From: Bordetella genomosp. 5
GTDB taxonomy: Bacteria; Pseudomonadota; Gammaproteobacteria; Burkholderiales; Burkholderiaceae_B
DNA: 64,000 nt
Direction of reading: 5' to 3'
Assembly (NCBI RefSeq): GCF_002261475.1
Contig: NZ_NEVN01000002.1
Span: 310,001 to 374,000, forward strand
In this document: positions 15,776 through 26,560 of the stretch, piece after piece
Layout of the letters: the number at the start of each line of letters is the position of its first letter
Position numbering within the stretch: the first letter of the stretch is position 1
Notes under the pieces: model-generated
What the model saw: the letters and a program-made list of their open reading frames with translations, nothing else
Database searches by the model: none
What the model was told of the DNA's origin: nothing
Made by a program: the position numbers and the translations under genes

Positions 15776-16780
15776 ATGGATGACCGCGCACGTGCACTGC
15801 TCAAAGCGTTGATCGAACGCTACATCGCCGACGGGCAACCGGTCGGCTCGCGCACGCTTTCCAAAGTGTTCGACCTGTCGCCGGCCACGATACGCAACGT
15901 GATGGCCGACCTCGAAGAGCTCGGCCTGATCCACAGTCCGCACACCTCCGCCGGCCGGATTCCCACGCCGCGCGGCTATCGCATGTTCGTCGATTCGCTG
16001 CTGGCCGTGCGGCCGTACCAGTTCGAGCCGGCCAATATCAGCGAGATGCTGCCCGTGGCCGAGCCGAGCCGGGCGGTCAACGCGGCGGCGGCGCTGCTGT
16101 CCAATCTCACCCAGTTCGCCGGCGTGGTGCTCACGCCCAAGCGGGCGCAGGTGTTCCGCCAGATCGAATTCATCCGCCTGTCCGACAAGCGCGTGCTGCT
16201 CATCATCGTCACGCCCGATGGCGATGTGCAGAATCGCATCATGTCGGTGCAGCGCGATTACGCCGATACCGAGCTGATCGAGGCCGGCAATTTCTTCAAC
16301 GTGCATTTTTCGGGCAAGTCGTTCGATGCGGTGCGCCGCACGCTGTCGACCGAGCTGGCCCAGCTCCGCGAAGACATCTCGCGGCTGATGCAGGCCGCGG
16401 TCGAGGCCTCGGCCGAAGCGGCCGAAGATGGCGACGCGGTGGTGATCTCGGGCGAGCGCAAGCTGCTCGACGTCTCGGATATCGCATCCGACATGGACCG
16501 GCTGCGCAAGATGTTCTCGCTGTTCGAGAAAAAAACCGACCTGCTGCAATTGCTCGACGTGTCGAGCCGTGCGCAGGGGGTTCAGATCTACATCGGCGGC
16601 GATTCGCAGCTGGTGCCGATGGAAGAAGTGTCCGTCATCACGGCGCCTTATGGCGTCGATGGCAAGGTCGTGGGCACGCTGGGCGTGATCGGCCCGACCC
16701 GGATGGCCTACGAGCGCGTGATTCCCATCGTGGACATCACAGCCCGTCTGCTCTCCAATGCCTTGAGCCACAATCAATAA
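15776..16780 (+). CDS. hrcA: Heat-inducible transcription repressor HrcA
   Basis: 334 aa. N-terminal winged helix ([20 protein letters not shown], residues 22-41, then [15 protein letters not shown]), GAF-like middle domain and the inserted dimerisation domain. HrcA normally represses chaperone genes through CIRCE (TTAGCACTC-N9-GAGTGCTAA). I find no CIRCE ahead of hrcA, grpE, dnaK or dnaJ here, so its target may be outside the window (for example groESL). A possible -10 (TAAAAT, 15764-15769) lies only a few bases before the ATG. Confidence 0.95.
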   Translation: MDDRARALLKALIERYIADGQPVGSRTLSKVFDLSPATIRNVMADLEELGLIHSPHTSAGRIPTPRGYRMFVDSLLAVRPYQFEPANISEMLPVAEPSRAVNAAAALLSNLTQFAGVVLTPKRAQVFRQIEFIRLSDKRVLLIIVTPDGDVQNRIMSVQRDYADTELIEAGNFFNVHFSGKSFDAVRRTLSTELAQLREDISRLMQAAVEASAEAAEDGDAVVISGERKLLDVSDIASDMDRLRKMFSLFEKKTDLLQLLDVSSRAQGVQIYIGGDSQLVPMEEVSVITAPYGVDGKVVGTLGVIGPTRMAYERVIPIVDITARLLSNALSHNQ

Positions 16781-16841
16781 CCATAACCGGGTCCGCCATC
16801 CGCCTGCGCGGGAGGATGTGCGGCCTGCAGAGAGGTGTTTT

Positions 16842-17957
16842 GTGTTTCTGCGCCTGTTCAAGTATCTCTGGCCCGAGCGCTTCCTGCCCGAGCCCGCTCA
16901 GGATGATCCGTTCAACGAAGACCCGCCGCCCAGCGGTCCGGGCCGCGTCGGCGTGCTGCTGGTCAATCTGGGTACGCCCGACACGCCGGAGCCGCGTGCG
17001 ATCCGCAAGTATCTGGGCGAGTTTCTGGCCGATCCGCGCGTCATCGAGATCCCGCGCTACCTGTGGCTGCCCATTCTGCACTGCATGGTGCTGACGGCGC
17101 GGCCCAAGAAGCTCGCGCCGCGCTACCGCGGCATCTGGCTCGAGGATGGCTCGCCGCTGCTGGTCTACAGCCAGCGGCAGACCGAGGGTGTGAAGCAGAA
17201 TCAGGCCGCGCGCGGCTACGACGTCGAGGTCGAGCTGGCGATGCGTTATGGCAATCCCTCGATTCCCGATGCGATCGCGCGTCTGCGTGCGCGGGGTGTC
17301 GACCACATCCTCACGGTGCCGCTGTATCCGCAATACGCCGCATCGACCTCCGCCACGGTCGTCGACGCGGTGACCCGCCACGTGGGGCGCCTGCGCGACC
17401 AGCCGGCGCTGCGCTTCGTCAAGCGCTTCCACACCGAACCCGCGTGGCTCGATGCCCAGGCCGCCAGGATCCAGGATTTCTGGCAGGCGAATGGCCGGCC
17501 GGCCAAGCTGGTGATGAGCTTTCACGGTCTGCCGCGCTATTCGATCGAGCTCGGCGATCCCTACTACCGCGATTGCCTCGAGAGTGCCCGTCTGCTGCGC
17601 GAGCGACTCGACTTTCCGGCGGAGGACATCGAGGTCACGTTCCAGAGCCGCTTCGGTTCGGCGCGCTGGCTCGAGCCTTACACCGAACCCACCCTGAAAG
17701 AGCTGGCACGCCGCGGCGTGACCGAGGTCGACGTGGTGTGCCCCGGTTTCGTGGCCGACTGCCTCGAAACACTCGAAGAAATCAGCCAGGAATGCCGCGA
17801 CGCGTTCCTCGAGGCAGGGGGCAAGCAGTTCCGGTATATCCCGGCGCTCAACGACGACGGCCGCTGGATCGACGGACTGACCGAGCTGGTCGAGCGGCAA
17901 CTGCAGGGCTGGCCCGTTCGGCCGCAGGGCGAGACCGCCCGGATCGGACCGGCCTGA
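16842..17957 (+). CDS. hemH: Ferrochelatase
   Basis: 371 aa from GTG 16842, chosen because AGAGG (16830-16834) precedes it by seven bases and the protein then begins MFLRLFKYLWPE; an in-frame GTG at 16818 would add eight codons but sits only two bases from its GGAGG. HemH inserts ferrous iron into protoporphyrin IX. Visible: LLVNLGTPDTPEP opening, the active-site His in VMSFHGLPRYS (about residue 225) and the acidic segment VVCPGFVADCLETLEEI. It follows hrcA by 61 bp on the same strand. Confidence 0.95.
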   Translation: MFLRLFKYLWPERFLPEPAQDDPFNEDPPPSGPGRVGVLLVNLGTPDTPEPRAIRKYLGEFLADPRVIEIPRYLWLPILHCMVLTARPKKLAPRYRGIWLEDGSPLLVYSQRQTEGVKQNQAARGYDVEVELAMRYGNPSIPDAIARLRARGVDHILTVPLYPQYAASTSATVVDAVTRHVGRLRDQPALRFVKRFHTEPAWLDAQAARIQDFWQANGRPAKLVMSFHGLPRYSIELGDPYYRDCLESARLLRERLDFPAEDIEVTFQSRFGSARWLEPYTEPTLKELARRGVTEVDVVCPGFVADCLETLEEISQECRDAFLEAGGKQFRYIPALNDDGRWIDGLTELVERQLQGWPVRPQGETARIGPA

Positions 17958-18091
17958 CCGCGACCGGGTGAGGAGGGGGACGCTGAGCGCGGCGCCCGCC
18001 CCGCCGCCGCGCCGGTGATTCCGCTCGCCCCCGGCCTCGGGAACGATGCTTGCTCATAGGCAAGGCGTTGATTTCTCAAGGAGAAGGCAGG

Positions 18092-18346
18092 ATGAATGCT
18101 TCCACTCGCCCCGGCGTCGGTACCTCCGGCGCCCCCGGTCACGACAAGCTGCAGGAAGACGGCGCCCAGCGCGACCTCGACGAAGCGCTCGAGGACACCT
18201 TCCCGGCCAGCGACCCGATTGCCATCACCCCCGAAGACGACGAGTCTCAGCCCCGCCCGGGCAAGGACACGGTCGACGAGGCCCTCGAAGACACGTTCCC
18301 GGCCAGCGATCCGCCGGCACCGACCCAGCCGCGCAAGCAGCGCTGA
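18092..18346 (+). CDS. Small acidic protein with duplicated FPASDP motif
   Basis: 84 aa from ATG 18092, with a strong AAGGAGAAGG ribosome site. It contains two copies of DEALEDTFPASDP (residues 27-39 and 58-70), first followed by IAITPEDDE and then PAPTQPRK at the C-terminus. The (D/E)ALE(D/E)TFPASDP motif occurs, to my knowledge, in many small proteobacterial proteins of unknown role. Low in hydrophobic residues, Pro/Asp/Glu-rich, no signal peptide: probably intrinsically disordered and cytosolic. It sits between hemH and the heat-shock promoter of grpE and has its own terminator, which suggests a separate transcript. Confidence 0.8.
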   Translation: MNASTRPGVGTSGAPGHDKLQEDGAQRDLDEALEDTFPASDPIAITPEDDESQPRPGKDTVDEALEDTFPASDPPAPTQPRKQR

Positions 18347-18358
18347 CTCCCGGCACAG

Positions 18359-18387
18359 CGGGCCCGCCTCAGGCGGGCCCGTTTTTT
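18359..18387 (+). terminator. Intrinsic terminator after the FPASDP protein
   Basis: CGGGCCCGCC-TCA-GGCGGGCCCG followed by TTTTTTT. It ends 44 bp before the grpE heat-shock promoter and so insulates that operon. Confidence 0.92.
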
Positions 18388-18430
18388 TATGCGAAGACTC
18401 AATTTTTTTATTCGGACGGTATAGACCCAC

Positions 18431-18458
18431 CTTGAAACGTGGGTATTGGCCCCCATTG
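18431..18458 (+). promoter_or_regulatory. Sigma-32 (RpoH) heat-shock promoter of grpE
   Basis: CTTGAAA (18431-18437), a perfect -35 for RpoH, is followed after 13 bp by CCCCATTG (18451-18458), close to the CCCCATnT -10. The start would be near 18465, about 34 nt ahead of the grpE ATG. This would drive grpE, the thioredoxin-like gene and possibly dnaK/dnaJ. Confidence 0.82.
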
Positions 18459-18498
18459 AGAGGTCTTGAGTCGAATCACCTTTGTCGGAGGACCTCCC

Positions 18499-19041
18499 AT
18501 GACGGCACCCCAAGAGCCGCTCGATCCCGTGCCCACGCCCGAATCGGGTGAGGCTGTCAGCGCCGCCCAGGACGAGCTGGCCGCACTGCGCGCTGAACTC
18601 GAAGCAGCCCAGGCCACCATCCAGGCCCAGCAAGACCAGATTCTGCGTACCGCAGCCGAAGCCGAGAACGTGCGTCGCCGTTCCCAGGAAGATGTGACCA
18701 AGGCCCGCAAGTTCGGCATCGAATCGTTCGCCGAAAGCCTCGTGCCGGTCAAGGACAGCCTGGAAGCCGCGCTGGCACAGCCGGAGCAAACCGTGGAAAC
18801 GCTGCGCGAAGGCGTCGAAATGACCCTCAAGCAGTTGGCCGCCGCGTTCGAACGCAACCAGCTCGCGGACATCGATCCGGCGCAGGGCGACAAGTTCGAT
18901 CCGCACCAGCACCAGGCGATTTCGTCGGTGCCGGCCCCCCAGCCCGCCAATACGGTGGTGCAGGTTCTGCAGAAGGGCTACGCCATCGCCGACCGCACGC
19001 TGCGTCCGGCGCTGGTGATCGTGTCCGCGGGCCAGGGCTGA
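18499..19041 (+). CDS. grpE: Nucleotide exchange factor GrpE
   Basis: 180 aa from ATG 18499 with GGAGGA six bases upstream. The N-terminal long helix ([20 protein letters not shown]) and central [16 protein letters not shown] are followed by the beta-wing with [12 protein letters not shown] and [19 protein letters not shown]. GrpE releases ADP from DnaK and is a thermosensor in many bacteria. First gene of a plus-strand heat-shock block with a sigma-32 promoter. Confidence 0.96.
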   Translation: MTAPQEPLDPVPTPESGEAVSAAQDELAALRAELEAAQATIQAQQDQILRTAAEAENVRRRSQEDVTKARKFGIESFAESLVPVKDSLEAALAQPEQTVETLREGVEMTLKQLAAAFERNQLADIDPAQGDKFDPHQHQAISSVPAPQPANTVVQVLQKGYAIADRTLRPALVIVSAGQG

Positions 19042-19045
19042 TCGC

Positions 19046-19429
19046 ATGAGTTCCGGCCCCAATTTTGACCCGACCGCGGTGTTCGAGGTGTTCTCGATGC
19101 GCCCGGTCGACAGTGCCAGCTTCGACGCCGAGGTCGTGAATGCCTCCGGCGACGATCTGCGCTGCGTTTTCCTTTGGGGCCAGGACTGCTACAACTGCAA
19201 CATCTTCAAGCAGACCGCGCTCTTGCACAAAGACGCGCTGCTGGGCCTGGGACTGAGCTGGTTCCAGGCCGACGTGTACGCGGACGAGGCGCTCGGGCGC
19301 CGGTTTTCGCTGCACGGCGTGCCGACTTTCATGATGTTTCGCGGCGGAAAGCGGCTCGGACGCATTACCGGCTGGCCCGGATTGCCGCAGTTTTCGGCTG
19401 CGATACACCGTCTGCAGACGGGCTCTTGA
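19046..19429 (+). CDS. Thioredoxin-fold protein between grpE and dnaK
   Basis: 127 aa, four bases after grpE, so translationally linked. The redox motif is WGQDCYNCNIF (about residues 49-59), that is C-Y-N-C in place of thioredoxin's C-G-P-C, followed by the cis-Pro loop HGVPTFMMFRGGKRLGRITG. The rest fits a thioredoxin fold. The atypical CxxC suggests an altered redox potential or a thiol-sensing role. Genomic position inside the chaperone block suggests a job in heat or oxidative protein stress; the partner is unknown. Confidence 0.85.
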   Translation: MSSGPNFDPTAVFEVFSMRPVDSASFDAEVVNASGDDLRCVFLWGQDCYNCNIFKQTALLHKDALLGLGLSWFQADVYADEALGRRFSLHGVPTFMMFRGGKRLGRITGWPGLPQFSAAIHRLQTGS

Positions 19430-19446
19430 AAAACCCTGAGCCCGAC

Positions 19447-19473
19447 CCCAGTTAGGCTGGGACCGAGTTTTTT
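19447..19473 (+). terminator. Terminator-like hairpin before dnaK
   Basis: CCCAG-ttagg-CTGGG (19447-19451 with 19457-19461) with partial further pairing and TTTTTT at 19468-19473. The stem is short, so it may attenuate only part of the readthrough from grpE, or mark the end of the grpE-trx message with dnaK having its own promoter. Confidence 0.45.
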
Positions 19474-19509
19474 GAACCCAAATCACTGTTTTCACTAGGT
19501 ATTCCTACC

Positions 19510-21444
<1,935 letters not shown>

Positions 21445-21468
21445 AGTCCGGTCTATGATGTCCGATTC

Positions 21469-21503
21469 CCGCCCGGTGGCCGGTTTTTCCGGTTCCCGGG
21501 CGG
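21469..21503 (+). terminator. Stem-loop in the dnaK-dnaJ spacer
   Basis: CCGCCCGG (21469-21476) pairs with CCGGGCGG (21496-21503), with inner CCGG/CCGG around TTTTT. No U-tract follows. It may lower dnaJ relative to dnaK expression or stabilise the upstream RNA; it is not a clean terminator. Confidence 0.4.
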
Positions 21504-21555
21504 AGTCGTTACAAGTTCCCCGAATTTCGGCTCTTTCCGGAGCCCTCTAATCATC

Positions 21556-22683
21556 ATGGCAAAACGCGATTACTACGAAGTTCTCGGCGTGGCAAAAAAC
21601 GCCACGGACGACGAGCTCAAGAAGGCCTACCGGAAGCTGGCCATGAAATACCATCCGGACCGCAATCCGGATAGCAAGGACGCCGAGGACAAATTCAAGG
21701 AGGCCAAAGAGGCCTACGAAGTCCTGGGCGACGAACAGAAGCGGGCGGCGTACGATCGCTACGGTCACGCGGGCGTCGATCCCAACGCGGCCGGCATGGG
21801 TGGCGCGGGCATGGGCGGCGGCTTTGCCGATGCCTTCGGCGACATCTTCGGCGAGATCTTCGGTGCCGGCCGTCGCGGTGGCGGCGGGGGCCCGCAGGTC
21901 TATCGCGGCGCCGATCTCAAATACGCACTGGAAATCACGCTCGAGCAGGCGTCGGCCGGCTTCGACACCGAGATCCGCGTGCCCAGCTGGGAAAACTGCG
22001 ATGTGTGCCATGGGTCGGGCGCCAAGCCCGGCACCACGCCCAAGACCTGCCGCACCTGCGGTGGCTCGGGCGCCGTGCGCATGCAGCAGGGTTTCTTCAG
22101 CGTGCAGCAAACCTGCCCGACCTGCCATGGCAACGGCAAGGAGATCACCGATCCCTGCACGGCGTGCGATGGCGTGGGTCGCACCCGCCGCAACAAGACG
22201 CTGCAGGTCAAGATTCCGGCCGGGATCGACGACGGCATGCGCATCCGTTCGAGCGGCAACGGCGAGCCGGGCGTCAATGGTGGCCCCCCGGGCGATCTGT
22301 ACGTCGAGATCCACATCAAGCAGCACCGGATCTTCCAGCGCGATGGCGACGATCTGCACTGCGAGCTCACCATTCCGTTCACCACCGCGGCGTTGGGCGG
22401 TGATCTGCAGGTGCCCACGCTCGGCGGCAAAGCGGAGATCGCGATCCCCGAGGGCACGCAGTCCGGCAAGACTTTCCGTCTGCGCGGCAAGGGCATCAAG
22501 GGGGTGCGGGCCAGCTACCCCGGCGATCTGTACTGCCACGTCGTGGTCGAGACGCCGGTGCGCCTGAGCGACGAGCAGAAGAGCATCCTGCGTCAGTTCG
22601 AGGCTTCGCTCAACGACGGTGGCGACCGCCACTCGCCGCAGAGCAAGTCCTGGACGGATCGCGTCAAAGAGTTCTTCAGCTGA
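21556..22683 (+). CDS. dnaJ: Chaperone protein DnaJ (Hsp40)
   Basis: 375 aa, type I J-protein. J-domain with the HPD tripeptide in [12 protein letters not shown] (residues 32-44), a Gly/Phe-rich linker ([19 protein letters not shown]), four zinc-binding CxxCxGxG repeats ([32 protein letters not shown]; about residues 150-215) and two C-terminal substrate-binding domains. Stimulates DnaK ATPase. Followed by a strong terminator. Confidence 0.98.
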   Translation: MAKRDYYEVLGVAKNATDDELKKAYRKLAMKYHPDRNPDSKDAEDKFKEAKEAYEVLGDEQKRAAYDRYGHAGVDPNAAGMGGAGMGGGFADAFGDIFGEIFGAGRRGGGGGPQVYRGADLKYALEITLEQASAGFDTEIRVPSWENCDVCHGSGAKPGTTPKTCRTCGGSGAVRMQQGFFSVQQTCPTCHGNGKEITDPCTACDGVGRTRRNKTLQVKIPAGIDDGMRIRSSGNGEPGVNGGPPGDLYVEIHIKQHRIFQRDGDDLHCELTIPFTTAALGGDLQVPTLGGKAEIAIPEGTQSGKTFRLRGKGIKGVRASYPGDLYCHVVVETPVRLSDEQKSILRQFEASLNDGGDRHSPQSKSWTDRVKEFFS

Positions 22684-22728
22684 TCCCGATGGCATCACCG
22701 CGTGGCGTGGCCGCGCGGCGATGAACGA

Positions 22729-22770
22729 AACCCCGGTCTGCGTTCTCACGCGACCGGGTTTTTTTTTTGT
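22729..22770 (+). terminator. Intrinsic terminator of dnaJ
   Basis: ACCCCGGTC pairs with GACCGGGTT around a 13-nt loop, followed by a run of T (22760-22768). Confidence 0.88.
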
Positions 22771-22797
22771 TTGCACGGGTCCGGCGCTGTGGACGTA

Positions 22798-22833
22798 AAA
22801 AAAGCCCGGAACGCCATGAACGCGTTCCGGGCC
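22798..22833 (-). terminator. Intrinsic terminator of the DUF4148 gene
   Basis: On the minus strand GCCCGGAACGCG pairs with CGCGTTCCGGGC-type arms (stem 22804-22813 with 22824-22833), followed by TTTTTTT. It lies about 55 bp past the DUF4148 stop codon. Confidence 0.88.
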
Positions 22834-22886
22834 GGGTGCCGGGAGTGGGGCGGGGGGCGGTCACTGCACCGGCACCCACCTACCCC

Positions 22887-23306
22887 TTACATCGGGGTAC
22901 GCTCGGGCGGGTAGTCAAGATTGCCCCGTGACACCAGCCCCGCGTTGCGGGCATCCTGCAGTTCGGCCTGGACATGCTCACGCGATTCGCCGCTGGGCAT
23001 GCGATCCGAGGTCAGCACGGGGTAGTCGAGCTGATCCGTGGGGATCATGCCGGCCGTGCGGGCCTGGTCCAGTTCCTCGCGCACCTCTGCGCGGGTCAAG
23101 GGCGGCTCGGTCTGGACCATGGGGGGCGGGTAGTCCAGGTTGCCGTGCGTCACGCGACCTTGGTCGCGTGCCTGATCCAACTGCGCGCGCACTTCAGCGC
23201 GGGTCGGCTCTCCCTGTGAGGTCATCGCGGTTTCCGCAGCTGCGGCACCGGCGAAGGTGAACGTGGCGATGAGCGTTGCGGCCAGCGTCTTGTTCTTGAG
23301 CTTCAT
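22887..23306 (-). CDS. Exported DUF4148 protein with three repeats
   Basis: 139 aa from ATG 23306, with GGAGGAC ahead of it. A signal peptide (residues 1-24, ending AAAAETA) is followed by three degenerate copies of the DUF4148 unit: TRAEVRAQLDQARDQGRV...NLDYPP, TRAEVREELDQARTAGMI...LDYPV and SREHVQAELQDARNAGLV...NLDYPP. DUF4148 proteins are small periplasmic proteins abundant in Burkholderiales; their function is unknown. Most have one or two units, so a triple form is longer than usual. Confidence 0.85.
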   Translation of the reverse strand: MKLKNKTLAATLIATFTFAGAAAAETAMTSQGEPTRAEVRAQLDQARDQGRVTHGNLDYPPPMVQTEPPLTRAEVREELDQARTAGMIPTDQLDYPVLTSDRMPSGESREHVQAELQDARNAGLVSRGNLDYPPERTPM

Positions 23307-23330
23307 GATGATGTCCTCCGATTGAGTCAG

Positions 23331-23347
23331 GCAAGGAATGACCTTGC
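23331..23347. promoter_or_regulatory. Dyad upstream of the DUF4148 gene
   Basis: GCAAGG-AATGA-CCTTGC, a perfect 6-5-6 inverted repeat 25 bp before the DUF4148 start. Either a regulator site or a 5' UTR hairpin. The remaining 23348-23544 region holds no gene I can support. Confidence 0.35.
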
Positions 23348-23544
23348 ACGATTTCAGTATGGACACGTCTTTCTTCGGTGAAAACCCCGGAATGTGAGCC
23401 GATCTTTCGAGATTTCGGGGCTTCCCTGGGGCGGGTCTTGCCAAGCCTTGCCTCGCGTAGCGTTTGTTCACGGGTATGCAAGCGCATCCGACAAACCCCT
23501 TTCGCGATGTGCAATGGCGCACCCTTTTGGCAGCCCCTTGGGCG

Positions 23545-23570
23545 AAAAAAACCCGCCGGTCAGGGCGGGT
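23545..23570 (-). terminator. Intrinsic terminator of the M16 peptidase gene
   Basis: On the minus strand ACCCGCC-CTGACC-GGCGGGT followed by TTTTTT, 74 bp past the peptidase stop. Confidence 0.88.
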
Positions 23571-23643
23571 CGGGGGGGGCGGCAGGTGGACTGTCAGCGC
23601 ATGTGCCGACGAGGCGTGGCGTGCGCCACGCCTAGGGCGGGCA

Positions 23644-26400
23644 TCATTGGGCCGGCTTGTCTTTCTTGAAGTCGCCCGCCACCGCGGTGCTGAATGCCTC
23701 GGGCTTGAGGTATTTGCGCAGCGCGGCGTTGACCGTGGCCGGCGTGAGCGCGGCGATCTTCTTGTCCATCTCGGCCGACCAGGCGAACGTGCGATCGGTA
23801 CGCAGGTAGTTGAGCCAGGTGTTGGCCACCACGTCGTCCTGGGCACGGGCGAGGTTGCGGTAGTTGAGCAGCGCAACGATGCCGTCCTTGACCTCGGCCT
23901 GCGTGAAGCCGTCTTTCAGGGCGCGAGCGAGCTCTTCCTTGATGGCGGATTCGAGCCTGGCGCGATTCTGCGGGGCGTAGATGGCGTAGACCGTCCAGCT
24001 CGCGGTGGGCTCGAACGACGAGACCGACAGCGTGCTGCGCACGTTGTACGACAGCCCGTCGGTTTCGCGCACCCGATGCCACAGGCGCGAGGTTTCGGAG
24101 GTGCCGAGCAGGAAGTTCGCCAGATAGAGCGCGGCGTAATCCGGATCGGTGTCGCGCAGCTGCAGCGGCATGCGCGAGATGAAGAACGCGTTGGCCTTGT
24201 CGGGCGTGGGGATGTCGAACTGCTTGGCGGGCACCTTGCGGAACGGGTCCGGGATGCGGGTGAAGGCAGGTGCCTTCTGCCATCCCTGCAGGCCGTTCTT
24301 CAGCGCGGTCTCGACGCCGGCGGGATCGAAATCACCGACGGCGCTCAGCTTGATGGCCCCCGCGCCATAGAACTGCTTGTGGGTCTTGACCAGACTGTCG
24401 CGGTCGATGGCCTGCACGTTGGCCAGCGCCTCTTCGAACGTGGGCACGTAGCGCACATCGTCGGCCGGCCACGGATTGTCGTTGCGGGCCAGGGCGCGCG
24501 AGGCCAGCGCGGTGGGCTCGGTCATGGCGCCCTGGATCGAGGTGGTGGCCTGGCGCTTGTACTCGTCGATCTGCTCCTGCGGGAAGCTGGCGTTGCGCAC
24601 CACGTCGAGCACGAGCTCGATCAAGGCTGGCAGGTTGGCGCCAGTGGTGGACATCGACACGCTCAGGTCGGTGCCGCTGCCGTTGAAGGACACATCGGCC
24701 TGGAGCTGGTCGATACGATCCTGGATCTGCTGGCGCGTGAGCTTGTCGGTGCCGCGCGTGAGCAGGTCGGCCACCGCGCCGATCGCGGTGCGCTGGCCCT
24801 TGAGCGACTCGGCATCGCCGAACTGAATCAGCAGGTCGGCCTGCACGCGGTCACCGCGGGTGGCCTTGGGCAGCAGCGCCACCTCGACCTTGCCATTGGG
24901 CAGGTCGAGCACGCGGCGTTGCGTGAGCTTGTCGATATTGGCGGGGGTGGGATCGAAGGCCTCGACGGCCTTGAAGTCGGGATCGCCCTTGTAGTCCTTG
25001 AAGACCGAAGTCAGGTCGATGCGTTGCTGTTGGGGCGCGCGCACCGGCTTTTCGGTGGGCAGATAGCGGCCTTCGGTGGCGTTGCTCTGCACCAGATAAG
25101 CCTGCGCCACGCGCTGTACGTCCGCCAGCTTGGCCTCGCGCACGCGGTCGCGTTGCAGGAAGAACAGACGCCAGTCGCCCGATGCGATCGCCTCGGACAA
25201 TGCGACGCCGACTTTCTCGGGATCGCTGTATGTCTGTTGCCAGCCGGTGAGCCACTTGTTGCGGGCGCGCTCGAGTTCTTCGGCGGTGAAGGGCTTTTTG
25301 TCGAGCGTATGCAGCGTGGTGGTGAGGGCCTCGAGTGCCTTGTCGGTGTCCATGCCGGGCTGCAGCTGCGCGCCGAACATGGCGACGCCCGGATCGAGCT
25401 GATCCATGGTGAAGCCGAAGACGCCGGCGGCGAGCTTGTTGGGGACGAGCGCGTGATAGAGGCGACCCGACGGCGTATCGGCCAGGATGGTGGCGGCCAG
25501 ATCCATCGACACGAAGTCGGCGCTGCCGGCGGGCGGGACGTGATACATCGCGGCGACCAGCGGCGTGCCGCCCGCGCGGCGCAGCGTCACGGCGCGCTCG
25601 CCGTCCTGCGCGGGCTCGACGGTGTATTCGTTGCGCAGGGTGCGTTTGGGCTTGGGCAGCTTGCCCAGCGTGGCCTGGATATCGGACAGCGCGACCTTGG
25701 GATCGAATTTGCCGGCCACGATCAGCACGGCGTTATCGGGCTGGTAATACTCGTGATAGAAGGCGCGCAGTTGGCCGACGTCGACATTCTCGACATCGGA
25801 GCGGGCGCCGATGGTGCTCTTGCCGTAGTTGTGCCACTGGAAGGCAGCGGCCAGCATCTTCTGCATGAGCACGCGGAACGGATTGTTCTCGCCGCTCTCC
25901 ATTTCGTTGCGCACCACCGTCATCTCGGAATCGAGATCTTCTTTGGCGATCAGCGAGTTGACCATCGCGTCGGCCTGCCAGCCGAGATACCAGCGCAGGG
26001 TGTCGGGATTGGCGGCGAAGCTGGCGAAGTAATTGGTGCGGTCGGCCGACGTCGAACCGTTGGCCTGCAGGCCGCGCCGCGAGAATTCGCCCAGCGCGTT
26101 GCGAATGGAGGGCGTGCCCTTGAAGAGCATGTGCTCGAGCAGGTGAGCCATGCCGGTCTGGCCGTAGTTTTCGTTGCGCGAGCCGACGAGGTAGGTCATG
26201 TTGACCGTGGTCGTGGGCTTGGATGCATCGGGAACCAGCAGCACGCGCAGCCCGTTGGCCAGGCGGTACTCGGTAATGCCCTCGACCGAGCTGACCTCGG
26301 ACACGCCACTGGGCAACGCGGCACCTGCCTGGAAGGCAAGGAACGACGTAACAACGAGCGTGCCCAGCCTGCCGGACCACCTCATGAGCGAAAGTCGCAT
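23644..26400 (-). CDS. Periplasmic M16 family zinc metallopeptidase (pitrilysin-like)
   Basis: 918 aa from ATG 26400. Signal peptide at residues 1-28 (ending FQAGAALP). Two M16 halves: the first has the inverted zinc motif HLLEH (residues 86-90) in GMAHLLEHMLFKG, with the third ligand Glu in VVRNEME about 75 residues later; the second half (about 480-900) lacks it, as usual for this family, and keeps the R/Y pair region RVRETDGLSYNV. Likely degrades peptides or processes proteins in the periplasm. Monocistronic with its own terminator. The upstream 364 bp contain a hairpin and a possible short frame on the other strand. Confidence 0.93.
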   Translation of the reverse strand: MRLSLMRWSGRLGTLVVTSFLAFQAGAALPSGVSEVSSVEGITEYRLANGLRVLLVPDASKPTTTVNMTYLVGSRNENYGQTGMAHLLEHMLFKGTPSIRNALGEFSRRGLQANGSTSADRTNYFASFAANPDTLRWYLGWQADAMVNSLIAKEDLDSEMTVVRNEMESGENNPFRVLMQKMLAAAFQWHNYGKSTIGARSDVENVDVGQLRAFYHEYYQPDNAVLIVAGKFDPKVALSDIQATLGKLPKPKRTLRNEYTVEPAQDGERAVTLRRAGGTPLVAAMYHVPPAGSADFVSMDLAATILADTPSGRLYHALVPNKLAAGVFGFTMDQLDPGVAMFGAQLQPGMDTDKALEALTTTLHTLDKKPFTAEELERARNKWLTGWQQTYSDPEKVGVALSEAIASGDWRLFFLQRDRVREAKLADVQRVAQAYLVQSNATEGRYLPTEKPVRAPQQQRIDLTSVFKDYKGDPDFKAVEAFDPTPANIDKLTQRRVLDLPNGKVEVALLPKATRGDRVQADLLIQFGDAESLKGQRTAIGAVADLLTRGTDKLTRQQIQDRIDQLQADVSFNGSGTDLSVSMSTTGANLPALIELVLDVVRNASFPQEQIDEYKRQATTSIQGAMTEPTALASRALARNDNPWPADDVRYVPTFEEALANVQAIDRDSLVKTHKQFYGAGAIKLSAVGDFDPAGVETALKNGLQGWQKAPAFTRIPDPFRKVPAKQFDIPTPDKANAFFISRMPLQLRDTDPDYAALYLANFLLGTSETSRLWHRVRETDGLSYNVRSTLSVSSFEPTASWTVYAIYAPQNRARLESAIKEELARALKDGFTQAEVKDGIVALLNYRNLARAQDDVVANTWLNYLRTDRTFAWSAEMDKKIAALTPATVNAALRKYLKPEAFSTAVAGDFKKDKPAQ

Positions 26401-26510
26401 GGTGAAAATTCCCGTGATAGCGAAAGTTTTTGGAGTGTATCCGCAGTGATAGGTTCCGCCCACCGAACTGTTCAACAGACCGTATCAGTCCAATTCACTG
26501 TTTCACTGAC

Positions 26511-26560
26511 GGTACCTTTAAAGCCCGCCGATTTGATATCGGGTAAAGGGCGGAGGTACC
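26511..26560. repeat. 50-bp inverted repeat ending in a ribosome-binding site
   Basis: GGTACC (26511-26516) and GGTACC (26555-26560) flank CCCGCC (26524-26529) and GGGCGG (26548-26553), so the segment can fold into a long interrupted hairpin. The right arm contains GGAGG, directly before the short frame at 26561. The fold could control its translation, or act as an operator in the M16/unknown-gene divergent region. Confidence 0.45.
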
